Shown: one piece after another, positions 43,730-53,036 of the stretch | How positions within the stretch are numbered: position 1 is the first letter of the stretch | How the letters are laid out: every line of letters begins with the position of its first letter | NCBI RefSeq assembly: GCF_900156425.1 | Contig: NZ_FTNO01000002.1 | Location: forward strand, 42,060-106,059 | Reading direction: 5' to 3' | DNA: 64,000 bases | From: Haladaptatus litoreus | GTDB lineage: Archaea > Halobacteriota > Halobacteria > Halobacteriales > Haladaptataceae | Notes under the pieces: model-generated | Seen by the model: the letters and a program-made list of their open reading frames with translations, nothing else | What the model was told of the DNA's origin: nothing | The model's database searches: none | Program-made: the position numbers and the translations under genes

Positions 43730-44197
43730 TTACAGGTCGCGAGTCAGACCGTCGCGCAGGTCGCTACCGAAGTGCGCGCCGAGACCGGCCAGGAGGAATC
43801 CGGCACCGAGTCCGATAGCGGCGACGGTCGTTCCGCCCGCGGCGAGCAGGGTGAGATTGCCGAGGAGAAGCGTGAGGCCCGCGGCGACCAAACCACCAGT
43901 CGCGGTTTCCAACGTTTTCGACTCGCTCGTCAGTCCACCGAGGGCGAACGCCGCGACGAATAGGCCGAGGAGTCCGCCGAGCGTCTGCACGAACGGGACG
44001 AAACCGCCGACAAACGTCCCAACCGTCAGCACGACGGCAGCGAGGAGGAAGTAACGCGGCGAAAAGAAGTTCACAGCCCTGCGCTTCGTGCGACTCCGGA
44101 AACTCTCTCCCTGTCCGGCCTGCTCTCCGCTTTCTGCATCGCCGAGAATGTCGGACAGGTCCTCGTCCGTTTCGCGCGTCCGGGTACGCTGGGTCAT
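43730..44197 (-). CDS. Glycine-rich haloarchaeal membrane protein
   Basis: A 155-residue protein with a charged N-terminus of about 45 residues and four hydrophobic, Gly/Ala/Leu-rich helices ('FFSPRYFLLAAVVLTVGTFV' onward), closing with 'GSDLRDGLTRDL'. The pattern is like that of small haloarchaeal DUF456-type proteins, but no firm family match can be made. Divergent from gatD. Confidence 0.78.
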   Translation of the reverse strand: MTQRTRTRETDEDLSDILGDAESGEQAGQGESFRSRTKRRAVNFFSPRYFLLAAVVLTVGTFVGGFVPFVQTLGGLLGLFVAAFALGGLTSESKTLETATGGLVAAGLTLLLGNLTLLAAGGTTVAAIGLGAGFLLAGLGAHFGSDLRDGLTRDL

Positions 44198-44277
44198 GTA
44201 TCCGAATTGACGCCCGGCGGTAATGTGCCTTTCCCCGAAAGAGTGGATTGAAGTCGAACGCCGCGTTACCCCGAGGT

Positions 44278-45519
44278 ATGAATCCAGGGGACCGCGTCCG
44301 CGTCGAACGGGCCGAACAGACGTTCGAGGGGGTACTTCTACCTTCCTCGACGGCGAGCAACCTCGTCGTCAAACTCGACGGCGGTTACAACGTCGGAATC
44401 GACCGCGACGACGCCGACGTTGACGTACTCGAATCTGACGTGTACGACATCGAAGAGGGGGAGACGAGCGACTCGTCGGTCGTGGAGTTCGACCCCGACC
44501 TGCCGACGATTTCGCTCATCAGCACGGGCGGAACCATCGCGTCCACTGTGGACTACCGAACCGGTGCCGTGACCGCGCGATTCGACGCAAAAGACGTGCT
44601 TCGTGCGGTTCCCGACCTCGCGGGACGGGCGAACTACCGCGGACGAGTCGTCGCCAACATCCTGTCCGAAAACATGACGACCGACGTGTGGCAGGATTTG
44701 GCCCAAGCAGTGTACGACGAAATCGAAAACGGTGCCGACGGCGTCGTCGTCATGCACGGAACCGACACGATGCAGTTTACGGCCTCCGCGCTCTCGTTCA
44801 TGCTCGATACGCCGGTTCCCATCGTCTTCACGGGCAGTCAGCGCTCCGCAGACCGCCCATCCTCGGACAACGTGATGAACGCGGTCTGTGCCGTCGAAGC
44901 CGCGAAATCCGACTGTGCCGAGGTGATGGTCTGTATGCACGAAAGCGAGAGCGACGACGACTGCGCGCTCCACCGCGGCACGCGAGTTCGGAAGAATCAC
45001 ACCTCGCGCCGAGACGCCTTCACGACCATCGGCGCGAAACCCCTCGGACGAGTCGAGTACGACACCGAGGAAGTCACCTTCCGGCACGAGTACAACGAGC
45101 GCGGGGCACAGGAACTCGCCCTCTCCGCCGACTTAGAGAGCGAAGTCGAACTCCTCAAATTCACGCCCGGAATGGGTGTCGAAGCGCTCGACCTCGCCGA
45201 CGGAAAGGCGGGCCTCGTCCTCGAAGGAACTGGTTTGGGTCACGTCCACTCGGACTGGGCGGAGAGGATTTCGGAGTTGGTGGACGACGGAACGACGGTC
45301 GTCATGACCAGCCAATGCATCGAGGGGCGAGTCTGTGACCGCGTGTACGATACGGGCCGCGACCTGCTCGATGCTGGCATCGTGGAAGGCGAAGACATGC
45401 TTCCCGGCACCGCCAAGGTAAAACTGATGTGGGCGCTTGCGAACAGCGACGACCCGGCGACGACGATGCAGGAACCCATCGCGGGCGAGATTACAGACCG
45501 GTCGGTGCCATGGGAGTGA
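44278..45519 (+). CDS. gatD: Glutamyl-tRNA(Gln) amidotransferase subunit D
   Basis: A 413-residue archaeal GatD, the asparaginase-like subunit that frees ammonia from Gln or Asn for GatE to convert Glu-tRNA(Gln) to Gln-tRNA(Gln). The N-terminal beta-barrel domain (1-75) precedes the asparaginase core with 'ISTGGTIASTVDYRTGAV' and 'VVVMHGTDTMQFTASAL', both holding catalytic threonines. The ATG at 44278 fits family starts (MNPGDRV). gatE is not in the window. It overlaps the next gene by 10 nt. Confidence 0.95.
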   Translation: MNPGDRVRVERAEQTFEGVLLPSSTASNLVVKLDGGYNVGIDRDDADVDVLESDVYDIEEGETSDSSVVEFDPDLPTISLISTGGTIASTVDYRTGAVTARFDAKDVLRAVPDLAGRANYRGRVVANILSENMTTDVWQDLAQAVYDEIENGADGVVVMHGTDTMQFTASALSFMLDTPVPIVFTGSQRSADRPSSDNVMNAVCAVEAAKSDCAEVMVCMHESESDDDCALHRGTRVRKNHTSRRDAFTTIGAKPLGRVEYDTEEVTFRHEYNERGAQELALSADLESEVELLKFTPGMGVEALDLADGKAGLVLEGTGLGHVHSDWAERISELVDDGTTVVMTSQCIEGRVCDRVYDTGRDLLDAGIVEGEDMLPGTAKVKLMWALANSDDPATTMQEPIAGEITDRSVPWE

Positions 45520-46424
45520 CGGAAATAGAACTCAGGGAGGCCACCCACGACGATTACGAGAACGTCGTCGCGTTCACGGAAGACACGTGGGCAGACCGCG
45601 GCCGAGGGGACTACATCCCTCGTATTTATCACGACTGGATAGACGGCGAGAATCAGTACACCCTCGTCGCGGACGCTGGCGACGAAATCGCCGGAATCGT
45701 TCAGTGCGTCATGCTTTCTGATTGGGAAGCGTGGGGACAGGGAATGCGCGTCAACCCGGATTTCCGCGGACGAGGTGTCGCAAGCGCCATGACGTACGAC
45801 CTGTTCGACTGGGCACGCGAGCAGGGCGCAACCGTTCTACGGAACATGGTGTTTTCGTGGAACGTCGCCGGACTCGGTTCGTCGCGCGCCGCAGGATACG
45901 ACCCGGTGACGGAGTTCAGGTGGGCACACCCGAAACCCGACGCCGACGCAGAATCCGAAATGACGCTCACGGACGACGTGAATGCGGCGTGGAAGTTCTG
46001 GACGGGAAGCGACGCTCGCACTCATCTCGAAGGCCTCGTCCTCGATTTCGAAGAATCGTGGGCGCTGTCGGAACTCACGCGCGAGGACCTCCAGAACAGC
46101 GCGGAAAGCGACGAACTCCTCGTCGTGCAGGACGACGGCGTGCGAGGATTCGCGACCGTTTGTCGCGAATCCGAGTGGGAAAACGAAGCGGGCGACCCGG
46201 AAACGTGGGTCGAATACTCCATCGGCGCGTGGGACGACGCGGATTCGGCACGGGCGCTGTTCGCGGAAATCGCCCGCGATGCCGCGGAACGCGGTGCGGA
46301 GCAGACGCGAGTGTTGATTCCCGAAACGGCACAGTTCGTCAGCGACACGGCCTACGCCAGAGTCGAAATCTCCGACGACCCCGACTTCGTGATGGGGATG
46401 GATTTGACCAAATCCTATCGCTGA
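45510..46424 (+). CDS. GNAT-family acetyltransferase (tandem)
   Basis: A 304-residue protein whose N-terminal half (about 5-160) is a clear GNAT fold, with the acetyl-CoA loop 'MRVNPDFRGRGVASAMTYDL'. The second half looks like a degenerate GNAT repeat lacking the RxxGxG loop ('ELLVVQDDGVRGFATVCRES'). It starts inside the gatD 3' end, so translation is coupled. The substrate is unknown. Confidence 0.85.
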   Translation: MGVTEIELREATHDDYENVVAFTEDTWADRGRGDYIPRIYHDWIDGENQYTLVADAGDEIAGIVQCVMLSDWEAWGQGMRVNPDFRGRGVASAMTYDLFDWAREQGATVLRNMVFSWNVAGLGSSRAAGYDPVTEFRWAHPKPDADAESEMTLTDDVNAAWKFWTGSDARTHLEGLVLDFEESWALSELTREDLQNSAESDELLVVQDDGVRGFATVCRESEWENEAGDPETWVEYSIGAWDDADSARALFAEIARDAAERGAEQTRVLIPETAQFVSDTAYARVEISDDPDFVMGMDLTKSYR

Positions 46425-46436
46425 CGAGCGGGCGAT

Positions 46437-47204
46437 TTACTGCTCAAACTCAGCCGCAACACCTTCCAGTCCGTCGCTTCGTTTCAGTTCGTGCCCAACG
46501 CCGAGTGGGGAGACGCTGATTTCCCCATCGGCCAATGCCCGGCGGTCGGTGCCTTTCGGGTCGTCTAACTCCTCGGGGCGGTCGCCGCGAAGCGGGTCGT
46601 AAAATTGGTCAACCACCGCGAACCCGTCCTCGTCTCTGTTTTTCTCGATTCGAACGCCGAAATCCCGCGTAGGGCGGGTGATTTGAATCCGGGCATCGTC
46701 CATCACAGTCGGGGCGTTGACGTTCAGATACGTCCCCGAACCGATGGAACCTGCATGCTCTACGAGATAGCGTGCAACCCGCGCGGGAGGGACGAAATCC
46801 TCGCGTTCGAACTCGCGTAGACCACCAGTCACGGGGTCGTATGCGGAGATGGCGATTCCGGGAACGCCGAGATAGACGGCTTCCTTCGCGGCCCCGACGG
46901 TTCCGGAGCGGTCGAGTTTGTGCGCGCCGAAGTTCGGCCCCGCGTTGCACCCGGAAACCACGAGTTCCGGCGTCGAGTCGAGTGCCTGGAGCCCGACTGC
47001 AACACAGTCGCAGGGCGTCCCGTGGACGACGAGTCCGCGCTCGTGGTCGTCAACAGCGACCCTGTGGGAGTTGGTTCGACCCGCACCGCTCTGGTTGTCC
47101 GCGGGGGCGACGACGGTCACTTCGGCAATCGCCGAGAGTTCGTCGTAGAGCGCGTCGATGCCGGGGGCATCGACGCCGTCGTCGTTCGTCAGGAGGATGT
47201 TCAC
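46437..47204 (-). CDS. surE: 5'-nucleotidase SurE
   Basis: A 255-residue survival protein SurE, a metal-dependent nucleoside monophosphatase. The metal site is 'LLTNDDGVDAPGI' (Asp8, Asp9). 'PADNQSGAGR' and 'VVSGCNAGPNFG' follow as in the family, and 'GTPCDCVAVGL' is the usual GTPxDCV motif. It is 3 nt downstream of the SAMP1 gene in the same operon. The GSGTYLNVN region completes the dimer loop. Confidence 0.95.
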   Translation of the reverse strand: MNILLTNDDGVDAPGIDALYDELSAIAEVTVVAPADNQSGAGRTNSHRVAVDDHERGLVVHGTPCDCVAVGLQALDSTPELVVSGCNAGPNFGAHKLDRSGTVGAAKEAVYLGVPGIAISAYDPVTGGLREFEREDFVPPARVARYLVEHAGSIGSGTYLNVNAPTVMDDARIQITRPTRDFGVRIEKNRDEDGFAVVDQFYDPLRGDRPEELDDPKGTDRRALADGEISVSPLGVGHELKRSDGLEGVAAEFEQ

Positions 47205-47207
47205 GCG

Positions 47208-47483
47208 CTATCCTCCGCTCACGGGTGGAAAGAGGGCCAACTCGTCGCCCGATTCGAGTTCCGTTTCTAGTCCGTTTTCGGAAAACACGTTCGTCCCGTT
47301 CCGGAGCACGTTGATGTGGTCGCGGAGGTGGCCATCGTCGTCCAGTACGCGATTTTCGAGTTCCGGACGCGGTTCGAGAAGGTCGGAAAGCGCGTCGCCG
47401 ACGGTGTCGCCCGACTCTGCGTCTACAGATATGTCCTTGTCTCCCGCGAGTTCCGCGAGGTCCGCGAAGAGTTTCCACTGCAT
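47208..47483 (-). CDS. samp1: Ubiquitin-like small archaeal modifier protein SAMP1 (MoaD family)
   Basis: A 91-residue beta-grasp protein ending in 'ALFPPVSGG', the diglycine needed for E1 (UbaA) activation, conjugation to lysines and sulfur transfer to molybdopterin. 'MQWKLFADLAELAGDKD' and 'HINVLRNGTNVF' are close to Haloferax SAMP1 from memory. The start at 47483 follows that N-terminus. First gene of a two-gene unit with surE. Confidence 0.92.
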   Translation of the reverse strand: MQWKLFADLAELAGDKDISVDAESGDTVGDALSDLLEPRPELENRVLDDDGHLRDHINVLRNGTNVFSENGLETELESGDELALFPPVSGG

Positions 47484-47694
47484 GTGCGCAGAAACGGTGG
47501 GGTGTGGGAAGTGGCTTTCTCTCTGGGGAGGGACACGGCGGGTCGGTCGCTCGTAGGCGACCGACCCGCCCCATCCGGCGAAACGAGGTGAAACTTCGAA
47601 GGGCCAGCAATACCACCAGACAGACACGCATCACTCGGTTTGGTTTCGGTTTCGTATATAAACCTTCGCGGCGGTGAGGATGACCGAGTTCGTG

Positions 47695-48906
47695 CTACTG
47701 CGCCGAGTTTTGGCCGTCTTCTGCTTTCATTTTGGCTCTCTCTGGTTCGGTCACGTTCGATTTCGTTGCTCCCGAACGTTCGATTCGCCGCAAGACGGTC
47801 GGTTGGGCGACGACGTACACGTCGTCGCCCGCGGTGAGCAGACGACTGCGAATTGGAAGCGTTTCGACCGTACCGTCAGCGAGTCTGACCGCGACGACGG
47901 TCGCGTCGAGACTTCCGACCGGAAGTCCGACGAGGTCGCTCCCCGGTTCGACTGTCGCCACGCCCAGCCTTTCATCAGCAGATTTGAGCCGGGTGACGAA
48001 CTCGCGTTCTGGTCGGGTGTGTCGCGGAAGCGTTTCGAGTCGGTATCCCACCTCCAGGTCGAACTTCGTCGCGTCGTCCGCGTCTACGGCCAGCGTCACC
48101 ACGTCCTCGGCAACGCCTCGAATTTCGCCGGTCGTGACGCGCTCCGACCCATCGTCGGTTCGCCGCCAAACCGCGACGAAATCACCAGCACCCGCACTGA
48201 ACGCCGGGTCTGCGCGAATGGCGACAGCCACGGTTCCCGGGACGAGCAGCGGGCCGAGTCCGGCGACGCGACTGCCGAGAGCGAGATATTCGACGGTTCC
48301 GTCGGATGCGAGGTCGATGTCAACGTGCCCGATTCCGTGGTCGTCTTCGAGTCGAGCGATGACGCGCTCTTTCAGTTCCGTTACCGTGATTCCGCGCGGG
48401 AACACGAACGACGACCCGGCGAGCGTCTCCTTCGTCTCGTCTGGAACCGCGTCGTAGCCGTCGATGTCGTCGATGGTTTCGGGGAGCGTGACCGTCACCA
48501 TCCGACCCACCGCGCCGACGATTCGGCTCACGTTGTCGTCGAGTTGCGTTGCCCCCGAAAGGGCGGCCATGTTGGTCGTCAGTCGGTCGCCGATTCGCGC
48601 ACCGATAACGGCGGTGACTCCCGCGACGACGAACGAGGCGACGTTTCTCGTCGCCGTCGAAAGCGTCAACACGTCCGGGTTCCCGGCGGTGAAAAACGGC
48701 TGGAGCGTCTGCCACGTTCCCAACGAAATGCCGACTGCACCCGCTCCGGCGAGGATGGCGACTCCGTTGGGAATCCGTTCGCGGGCATACCATCGATGGA
48801 CGAACGCGACCGCGCCAGCGACGGTTCCGGACAGGATGGCCAGTCCGACGATTTGGACGAGCGCCGCCTCCGGGTTTTGCGGCAGCGTCTGTGCCGGTTG
48901 CGTCAT
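47695..48906 (-). CDS. TrkA-C domain membrane protein 2
   Basis: A 403-residue protein. Two to three N-terminal helices ('AALVQIVGLAILSGTVAGAV') lead to a cytoplasmic part with TrkA-C-like beta domains, the clearest at the C-terminus ('GSDLVGLPVGSLDATVVAVR', 'RSRLLTAGDDVYVVAQPTVL'). TrkA-C domains regulate K+ channels by binding ligands such as nucleotides. Its ATG overlaps the stop of the paralogous upstream gene (ATGA), so they form a coupled pair. No ion pore of its own. Confidence 0.85.
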   Translation of the reverse strand: MTQPAQTLPQNPEAALVQIVGLAILSGTVAGAVAFVHRWYARERIPNGVAILAGAGAVGISLGTWQTLQPFFTAGNPDVLTLSTATRNVASFVVAGVTAVIGARIGDRLTTNMAALSGATQLDDNVSRIVGAVGRMVTVTLPETIDDIDGYDAVPDETKETLAGSSFVFPRGITVTELKERVIARLEDDHGIGHVDIDLASDGTVEYLALGSRVAGLGPLLVPGTVAVAIRADPAFSAGAGDFVAVWRRTDDGSERVTTGEIRGVAEDVVTLAVDADDATKFDLEVGYRLETLPRHTRPEREFVTRLKSADERLGVATVEPGSDLVGLPVGSLDATVVAVRLADGTVETLPIRSRLLTAGDDVYVVAQPTVLRRIERSGATKSNVTEPERAKMKAEDGQNSAQ

Positions 48907-50093
48907 TCGACCACCGCCGAGAATTGGCGTATCGAGTCGCGCGTGCCGACCACGTACAGTTCGTCTCCGGCGGCGAGGGCGGTGGTTCCAGACGGCGCAA
49001 CCGTCCAATCGTTCCCTCGTTCGACACCGAGCACAGCAACGTCGTGCGTGTCGCGGGCGGCGAGCGCACCGACCGTCATCCCGTCCAACTCGCTTTCGGC
49101 GGAAAGGTGGAGCTTTCGCCAGTGTTTGCCTGCCTGTCGGAACAACTCCACGAGTTCGAACTCGGAGCGGGTTTCGCGCGAGCGAACCCGGAGATTCGAC
49201 GGGTTGCCACGGACGAGGTCTTTTGCGTCGGCGCTCGAAACCGCCACTGTCACCCGTCCGTCCCCGCCGGTCGTCGTCGGCGCGCGGGAAACCGAATCCG
49301 TGGTTTCGTTTCCGTCGTCGTCCGATTCTCGGTCGTCGGTTTTCGCGCTCAGAACGGTTGCGATCACGTCGCAATCGTCCAGAGAGAGCGCCACTTCGTC
49401 ACCACGTGCGATTCCCGTCGGGACGAGCGTATCGACCGATACGGCACGCCGGTTCGCGGGAAGGCGGCGAGAAAGCGACCCCTCGGGTGGTGCGGCCGCC
49501 ACCGTCGCTTTCCCGCCCGCGTCGATTTCGACCGACACGTCCGCGAGGTCGTGTTCGGTGCGAAGTCGGTCGGCCAATCTCGATTCCAGTTCGACAAGGG
49601 GGAGGTCACCGGGGAACGTCCACTCTCCGTCGCGGATTTTCGACCGAAGGTCGTCGGACAGCGGTGGATAGCCGTCGATGTCCCCGACGGTTCCCGTTAC
49701 GCGAACGCGAACTTGACCGAATCGACCGACGCGCTCTATCACGTCGCTCGAAAGGCGGTTTTCCCGGAGGTGTCGGAGGCCGATACGTCGGGGGAACGAC
49801 GACCCCATCGAATCGCCCTTCGCGTGGGCGTACTGGGTCACCAACATCACGACGATGACCGCGACGATTACGACGGGGGAGTTGAGGACTGTCGGGTCGA
49901 GAAGACCCAGCAGTCCGCCCTGTACGCCCGCGATGGCGACACCGAGAACGACGACACCGAAACCGGGAAGCGACACGCCCGTTACGTACCGGAACACGAA
50001 GCCCAGACACCACGCGACGAGTGCCGGAACGACCCCCGTGAGTGCCCCGAGATAGAGGCCGAGGAGCACTGCGACCGGAAGCGAGTAGTCCAT
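48903..50093 (-). CDS. TrkA-C domain membrane protein 1
   Basis: A 396-residue paralogue of the downstream protein. Three N-terminal helices ('YSLPVAVLLGLYLGALTGVV' and following) precede a long cytoplasmic region ending in a TrkA-C domain ('LDGMTVGALAARDTHDVAVL', 'TTALAAGDELYVVGTRDSIR'). The start is at 50093 (MDYSLPV). The pair lies divergent from the K+ channel gene, suggesting shared control of potassium or osmotic balance. Confidence 0.85.
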   Translation of the reverse strand: MDYSLPVAVLLGLYLGALTGVVPALVAWCLGFVFRYVTGVSLPGFGVVVLGVAIAGVQGGLLGLLDPTVLNSPVVIVAVIVVMLVTQYAHAKGDSMGSSFPRRIGLRHLRENRLSSDVIERVGRFGQVRVRVTGTVGDIDGYPPLSDDLRSKIRDGEWTFPGDLPLVELESRLADRLRTEHDLADVSVEIDAGGKATVAAAPPEGSLSRRLPANRRAVSVDTLVPTGIARGDEVALSLDDCDVIATVLSAKTDDRESDDDGNETTDSVSRAPTTTGGDGRVTVAVSSADAKDLVRGNPSNLRVRSRETRSEFELVELFRQAGKHWRKLHLSAESELDGMTVGALAARDTHDVAVLGVERGNDWTVAPSGTTALAAGDELYVVGTRDSIRQFSAVVE

Positions 50094-50233
50094 ATGCGGG
50101 ACAGTCGTGGCAGTGACAAAGACGTACCGTCTCGAAACCGAAACCGTGTCCAATCCCGTGACTCGACGAGAGCGGGTGTCCGAAACCCATCGGCCACCTG
50201 ATTTATTGCATAGGACGTAGCAACGGTACTTAC

Positions 50234-51430
50234 ATGGTGGGGGGAGTTCGGGGGAAAATCGTCTCCGCCCGAATCGTTATTTGGATGACCATCGGTGTCG
50301 CACTGCTTTCAATAGCGACCGGACTGGTTTCGACGGGACTCAGTGGAACCGGTGCGAACGGCGGGTTGTACGGTGGATTCGTTCCAGAAATCGTCCGCAC
50401 GACCGCATCGTACACCGGCACTATCGCCGGGTTCTTGCTCCTCGTCGCTTCCTTCGGTCTCCGCCGGGGGTTCCGGATAGCGTGGTACGCGAGCACGTTA
50501 CTCGTCTTCCTCGCCGCAATGCATGGGATTCTCCAGTCCTCCCCATATTCGCTCTTTCTCGTCGTCGGGTCGCTCGCCACCCTGCCGCTTCTGATTCGAC
50601 TTCGACACCGGTTCGAACGACCTATCGAACCGACGACGACGCAAATTGCGGCCGCCGCCGCCGTCGTCGGTTCGCAGTTGTACGGGACGATCGGGGCCTA
50701 CGCGCTCCAGGGATACTTCGACGGCATCGATGGCAGTGACGCCATCTTCGAAGCGTTTTATTTCACCGTCGTGACGGCGAGCACGGTCGGCTACGGCGAC
50801 ATTCAACCGACGAGACCCTTCGCGCAGGCGTTCGGGATGACCGTTATCGTTCTCGGTACCGGCAGCTTCGCCGTCGCGCTCGGGGTTCTCTTCACGCCCA
50901 TGGTCGAAAATAGCTTCTCAAGCGCCCTCGGTCGAACGACAAACGCCAACATCGAACTCATGGAAGATCACATACTCGTGCTCGGATACGGACAGTTGCT
51001 CACGGAGTGGATACTCGACGAACTCACGAGCGGGGACGACTACTTGCTCGTCATCGACGACGATTCGCTCGTCGAGGAGCTCCGGTCGAAAAAACGGAAC
51101 GTCATCCACGGTGATCCGACCGACGAGGAGTTGCTCGAACGGGTTGGCATCGACCGGGCACAGTCGGTTCTCGTCGCAACCGACGACGACGCCGACGACG
51201 CCCTCACCGTGCTGACCGCTCGACAGCTGAATTCGGACGTTCGAATCGTCGCCGGTGCGAACGACCACGAGAACGTGAAGAAGTTTCGACGGGCGGGTGC
51301 CGACATCGTGGTCAGTCCAGTCTTCATCGGACGGATGCTAGTTAAAGCGGCGCTCGGGGGAGAACACGTCGAAGAGCTGGCCGAACAGTTGGCAGGCGAT
51401 CGCACGAACCGGACGCTGGACGATTTCTGA
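50234..51430 (+). CDS. Potassium channel with RCK (TrkA-N) domain
   Basis: A 398-residue ion channel. Several N-terminal helices lead to the K+ selectivity filter 'TVGYGD' (residues 184-189), then a cytoplasmic TrkA-N/RCK domain with Rossmann motif 'HILVLGYGQLLTEW' (about 246-259) and 'DADDALTVLTARQLNSDVRI'. The N-terminal extra helices make it longer than a minimal 2-TM channel. It opposes the TrkA-C pair and the HPP-USP gene. Confidence 0.93.
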   Translation: MVGGVRGKIVSARIVIWMTIGVALLSIATGLVSTGLSGTGANGGLYGGFVPEIVRTTASYTGTIAGFLLLVASFGLRRGFRIAWYASTLLVFLAAMHGILQSSPYSLFLVVGSLATLPLLIRLRHRFERPIEPTTTQIAAAAAVVGSQLYGTIGAYALQGYFDGIDGSDAIFEAFYFTVVTASTVGYGDIQPTRPFAQAFGMTVIVLGTGSFAVALGVLFTPMVENSFSSALGRTTNANIELMEDHILVLGYGQLLTEWILDELTSGDDYLLVIDDDSLVEELRSKKRNVIHGDPTDEELLERVGIDRAQSVLVATDDDADDALTVLTARQLNSDVRIVAGANDHENVKKFRRAGADIVVSPVFIGRMLVKAALGGEHVEELAEQLAGDRTNRTLDDF

Positions 51431-51485
51431 TATGCCTGCCGGAGTTTTCGCCCGGGCACATTCGCCACCCGACGAAGACCGACCG

Positions 51486-52961
51486 TCACCCGCGGTGGAC
51501 GACCGCAACGTCACAGTCGATTTCGTGCATCCGTTCGAACGTCGGCGGGGAGATGAATCGTGATGCGGCGCTCCGGTCGGTGCTCGCGCCGAGTATCATT
51601 AAGTCGTAGTGGTCGTCGTTCGCCGACAGGAACTCCTCGATACTGTTCCGCGAGACGCGGGTTTCGAACGCGCCCGAAAAGGCTTCCACGAGGTCTGCAA
51701 GCGTCGATTCGGTAGCCCGGCGCTCCGCCTCGCGGTCGATGCAGGTACAGACGCTGACCGACCCGGAGCGACCGACCAGCCGCCGAGCGAAATCGATCAT
51801 CGTGTGCGCCGTGTTGCCCGCCCGTCGAACGGGGACGAGAACCCGTTTCCATTTGCGATGTGGATTTCCGTCGAAGCCGGGACGGTACGCGATGGCGTCC
51901 ACGTTTCCACGGAACAGGCCGCGGACGAACGGCGAGAGTCCGCCGTGTCGTTCCTCGTAGGGCGTCACAATGAGGTCACAGTTCACCTCGCGGGCAGTGC
52001 TGAGAACGGTTTTCGCGGGCGTCTTCCCGTCGCCCGCGACGACGACCTCGCAGGGGACGCCCATCCGCGTCCGGATACGATGTGCCTGCGCTTCGAGTTT
52101 GTCCGCGGCGACATCCGCGGCCTGTGCTTCCGCCTCGGCATCGGCGGATTCGTTTTCGGGTGTGTGGTCTTCGGTTTCTACTTCTGCCTCTTCGATTGCA
52201 GTTCTATCCACGACGTCGATGAGGACGACTTTTCCCGCGTCGTGGGCCGCCGCCAGTTTCGCGCCGAACATGGCCGTTTGTTCGGCGTCCTCGCCGCGCA
52301 TCGGAACGAGGACGTGGTCGTCGCCTTTCGTGGAACGATAGAGATAGCGGGCGCGACGCTCGTAGAACTCGCGTCGCCAAACGACGAACACACCAGCCAC
52401 GATACTGCTCGAAATGGCGATGCCGACGACGTAGAGGAATCCCGAGAGAACGTTCCCAATGTTCCCCATTTCGCCGAACGGAAACATGAGGACGAGAAGC
52501 GCGGAGGAAAACGCCGTCGGCTGTTCCACGTCGAGCGACCACGTCACGAGGACGGTGAGGAGGATACTAAGCGCCGCCTCGCTCGCGTGAACCGTCATGG
52601 ACGCTGGCGGGACGTGATAGAGGTATCTGGCGGAGAACACCAGTGCGACCCAGCCACAGAGCGCCCCGGCGGTCATCCCGCCGACGAACCGAGTCGGCGA
52701 GGCGTACTTTCCCTCCGGGTCGGTAAAGAGCGTGTACGTTCCCGACGCGAGCGGCGGAAAGAGGAGGAACGTCACGACGTTGACCGTGTTCGAAAGCCAC
52801 GTGATACCGGCGATGAGAAGCGGTGCGACTATCAGCACCGTGAGGTGAGTGAGGTTTCGTGTGTGTTCGACCCACCGGACGAACTGCTTGATTTCGCGCC
52901 GTTCGAACCGGCGAATGCGTCGGAGGGCTGCGTGATACCGCATTCGCAGGTCGTCAAACAT
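51486..52961 (-). CDS. HPP-family membrane protein fused to two UspA domains
   Basis: A 491-residue fusion. Residues about 35-205 form an HPP-type domain of five to six helices ('NVVTFLLFPPLASGTYTLFT'). Two universal stress protein domains follow (about 215-345 and 365-490), the second ending 'DLMILGASTDRSAASRFISP'. The first USP carries an acidic insert 'EETEDHTPENESADAEAEAQ'-like. It may link membrane transport to stress sensing. It neighbours K+ channel genes. Confidence 0.87.
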   Translation of the reverse strand: MFDDLRMRYHAALRRIRRFERREIKQFVRWVEHTRNLTHLTVLIVAPLLIAGITWLSNTVNVVTFLLFPPLASGTYTLFTDPEGKYASPTRFVGGMTAGALCGWVALVFSARYLYHVPPASMTVHASEAALSILLTVLVTWSLDVEQPTAFSSALLVLMFPFGEMGNIGNVLSGFLYVVGIAISSSIVAGVFVVWRREFYERRARYLYRSTKGDDHVLVPMRGEDAEQTAMFGAKLAAAHDAGKVVLIDVVDRTAIEEAEVETEDHTPENESADAEAEAQAADVAADKLEAQAHRIRTRMGVPCEVVVAGDGKTPAKTVLSTAREVNCDLIVTPYEERHGGLSPFVRGLFRGNVDAIAYRPGFDGNPHRKWKRVLVPVRRAGNTAHTMIDFARRLVGRSGSVSVCTCIDREAERRATESTLADLVEAFSGAFETRVSRNSIEEFLSANDDHYDLMILGASTDRSAASRFISPPTFERMHEIDCDVAVVHRG

Positions 52962-53036
52962 AGGAAAAAATGCGCGATTCGGGAATAAATGCGTTCTGTT
53001 ACTGTGAGGTGAGACGAAGTCGGTCGAACCCGGCGG

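Noticed and set aside
47674..49671. A 665-codon open frame antisense to the TrkA-C pair.
   Set aside because: It lacks any family resemblance and is Arg/Ser/Asp-rich in the pattern of a shadow frame; the opposite strand encodes two coherent membrane proteins.
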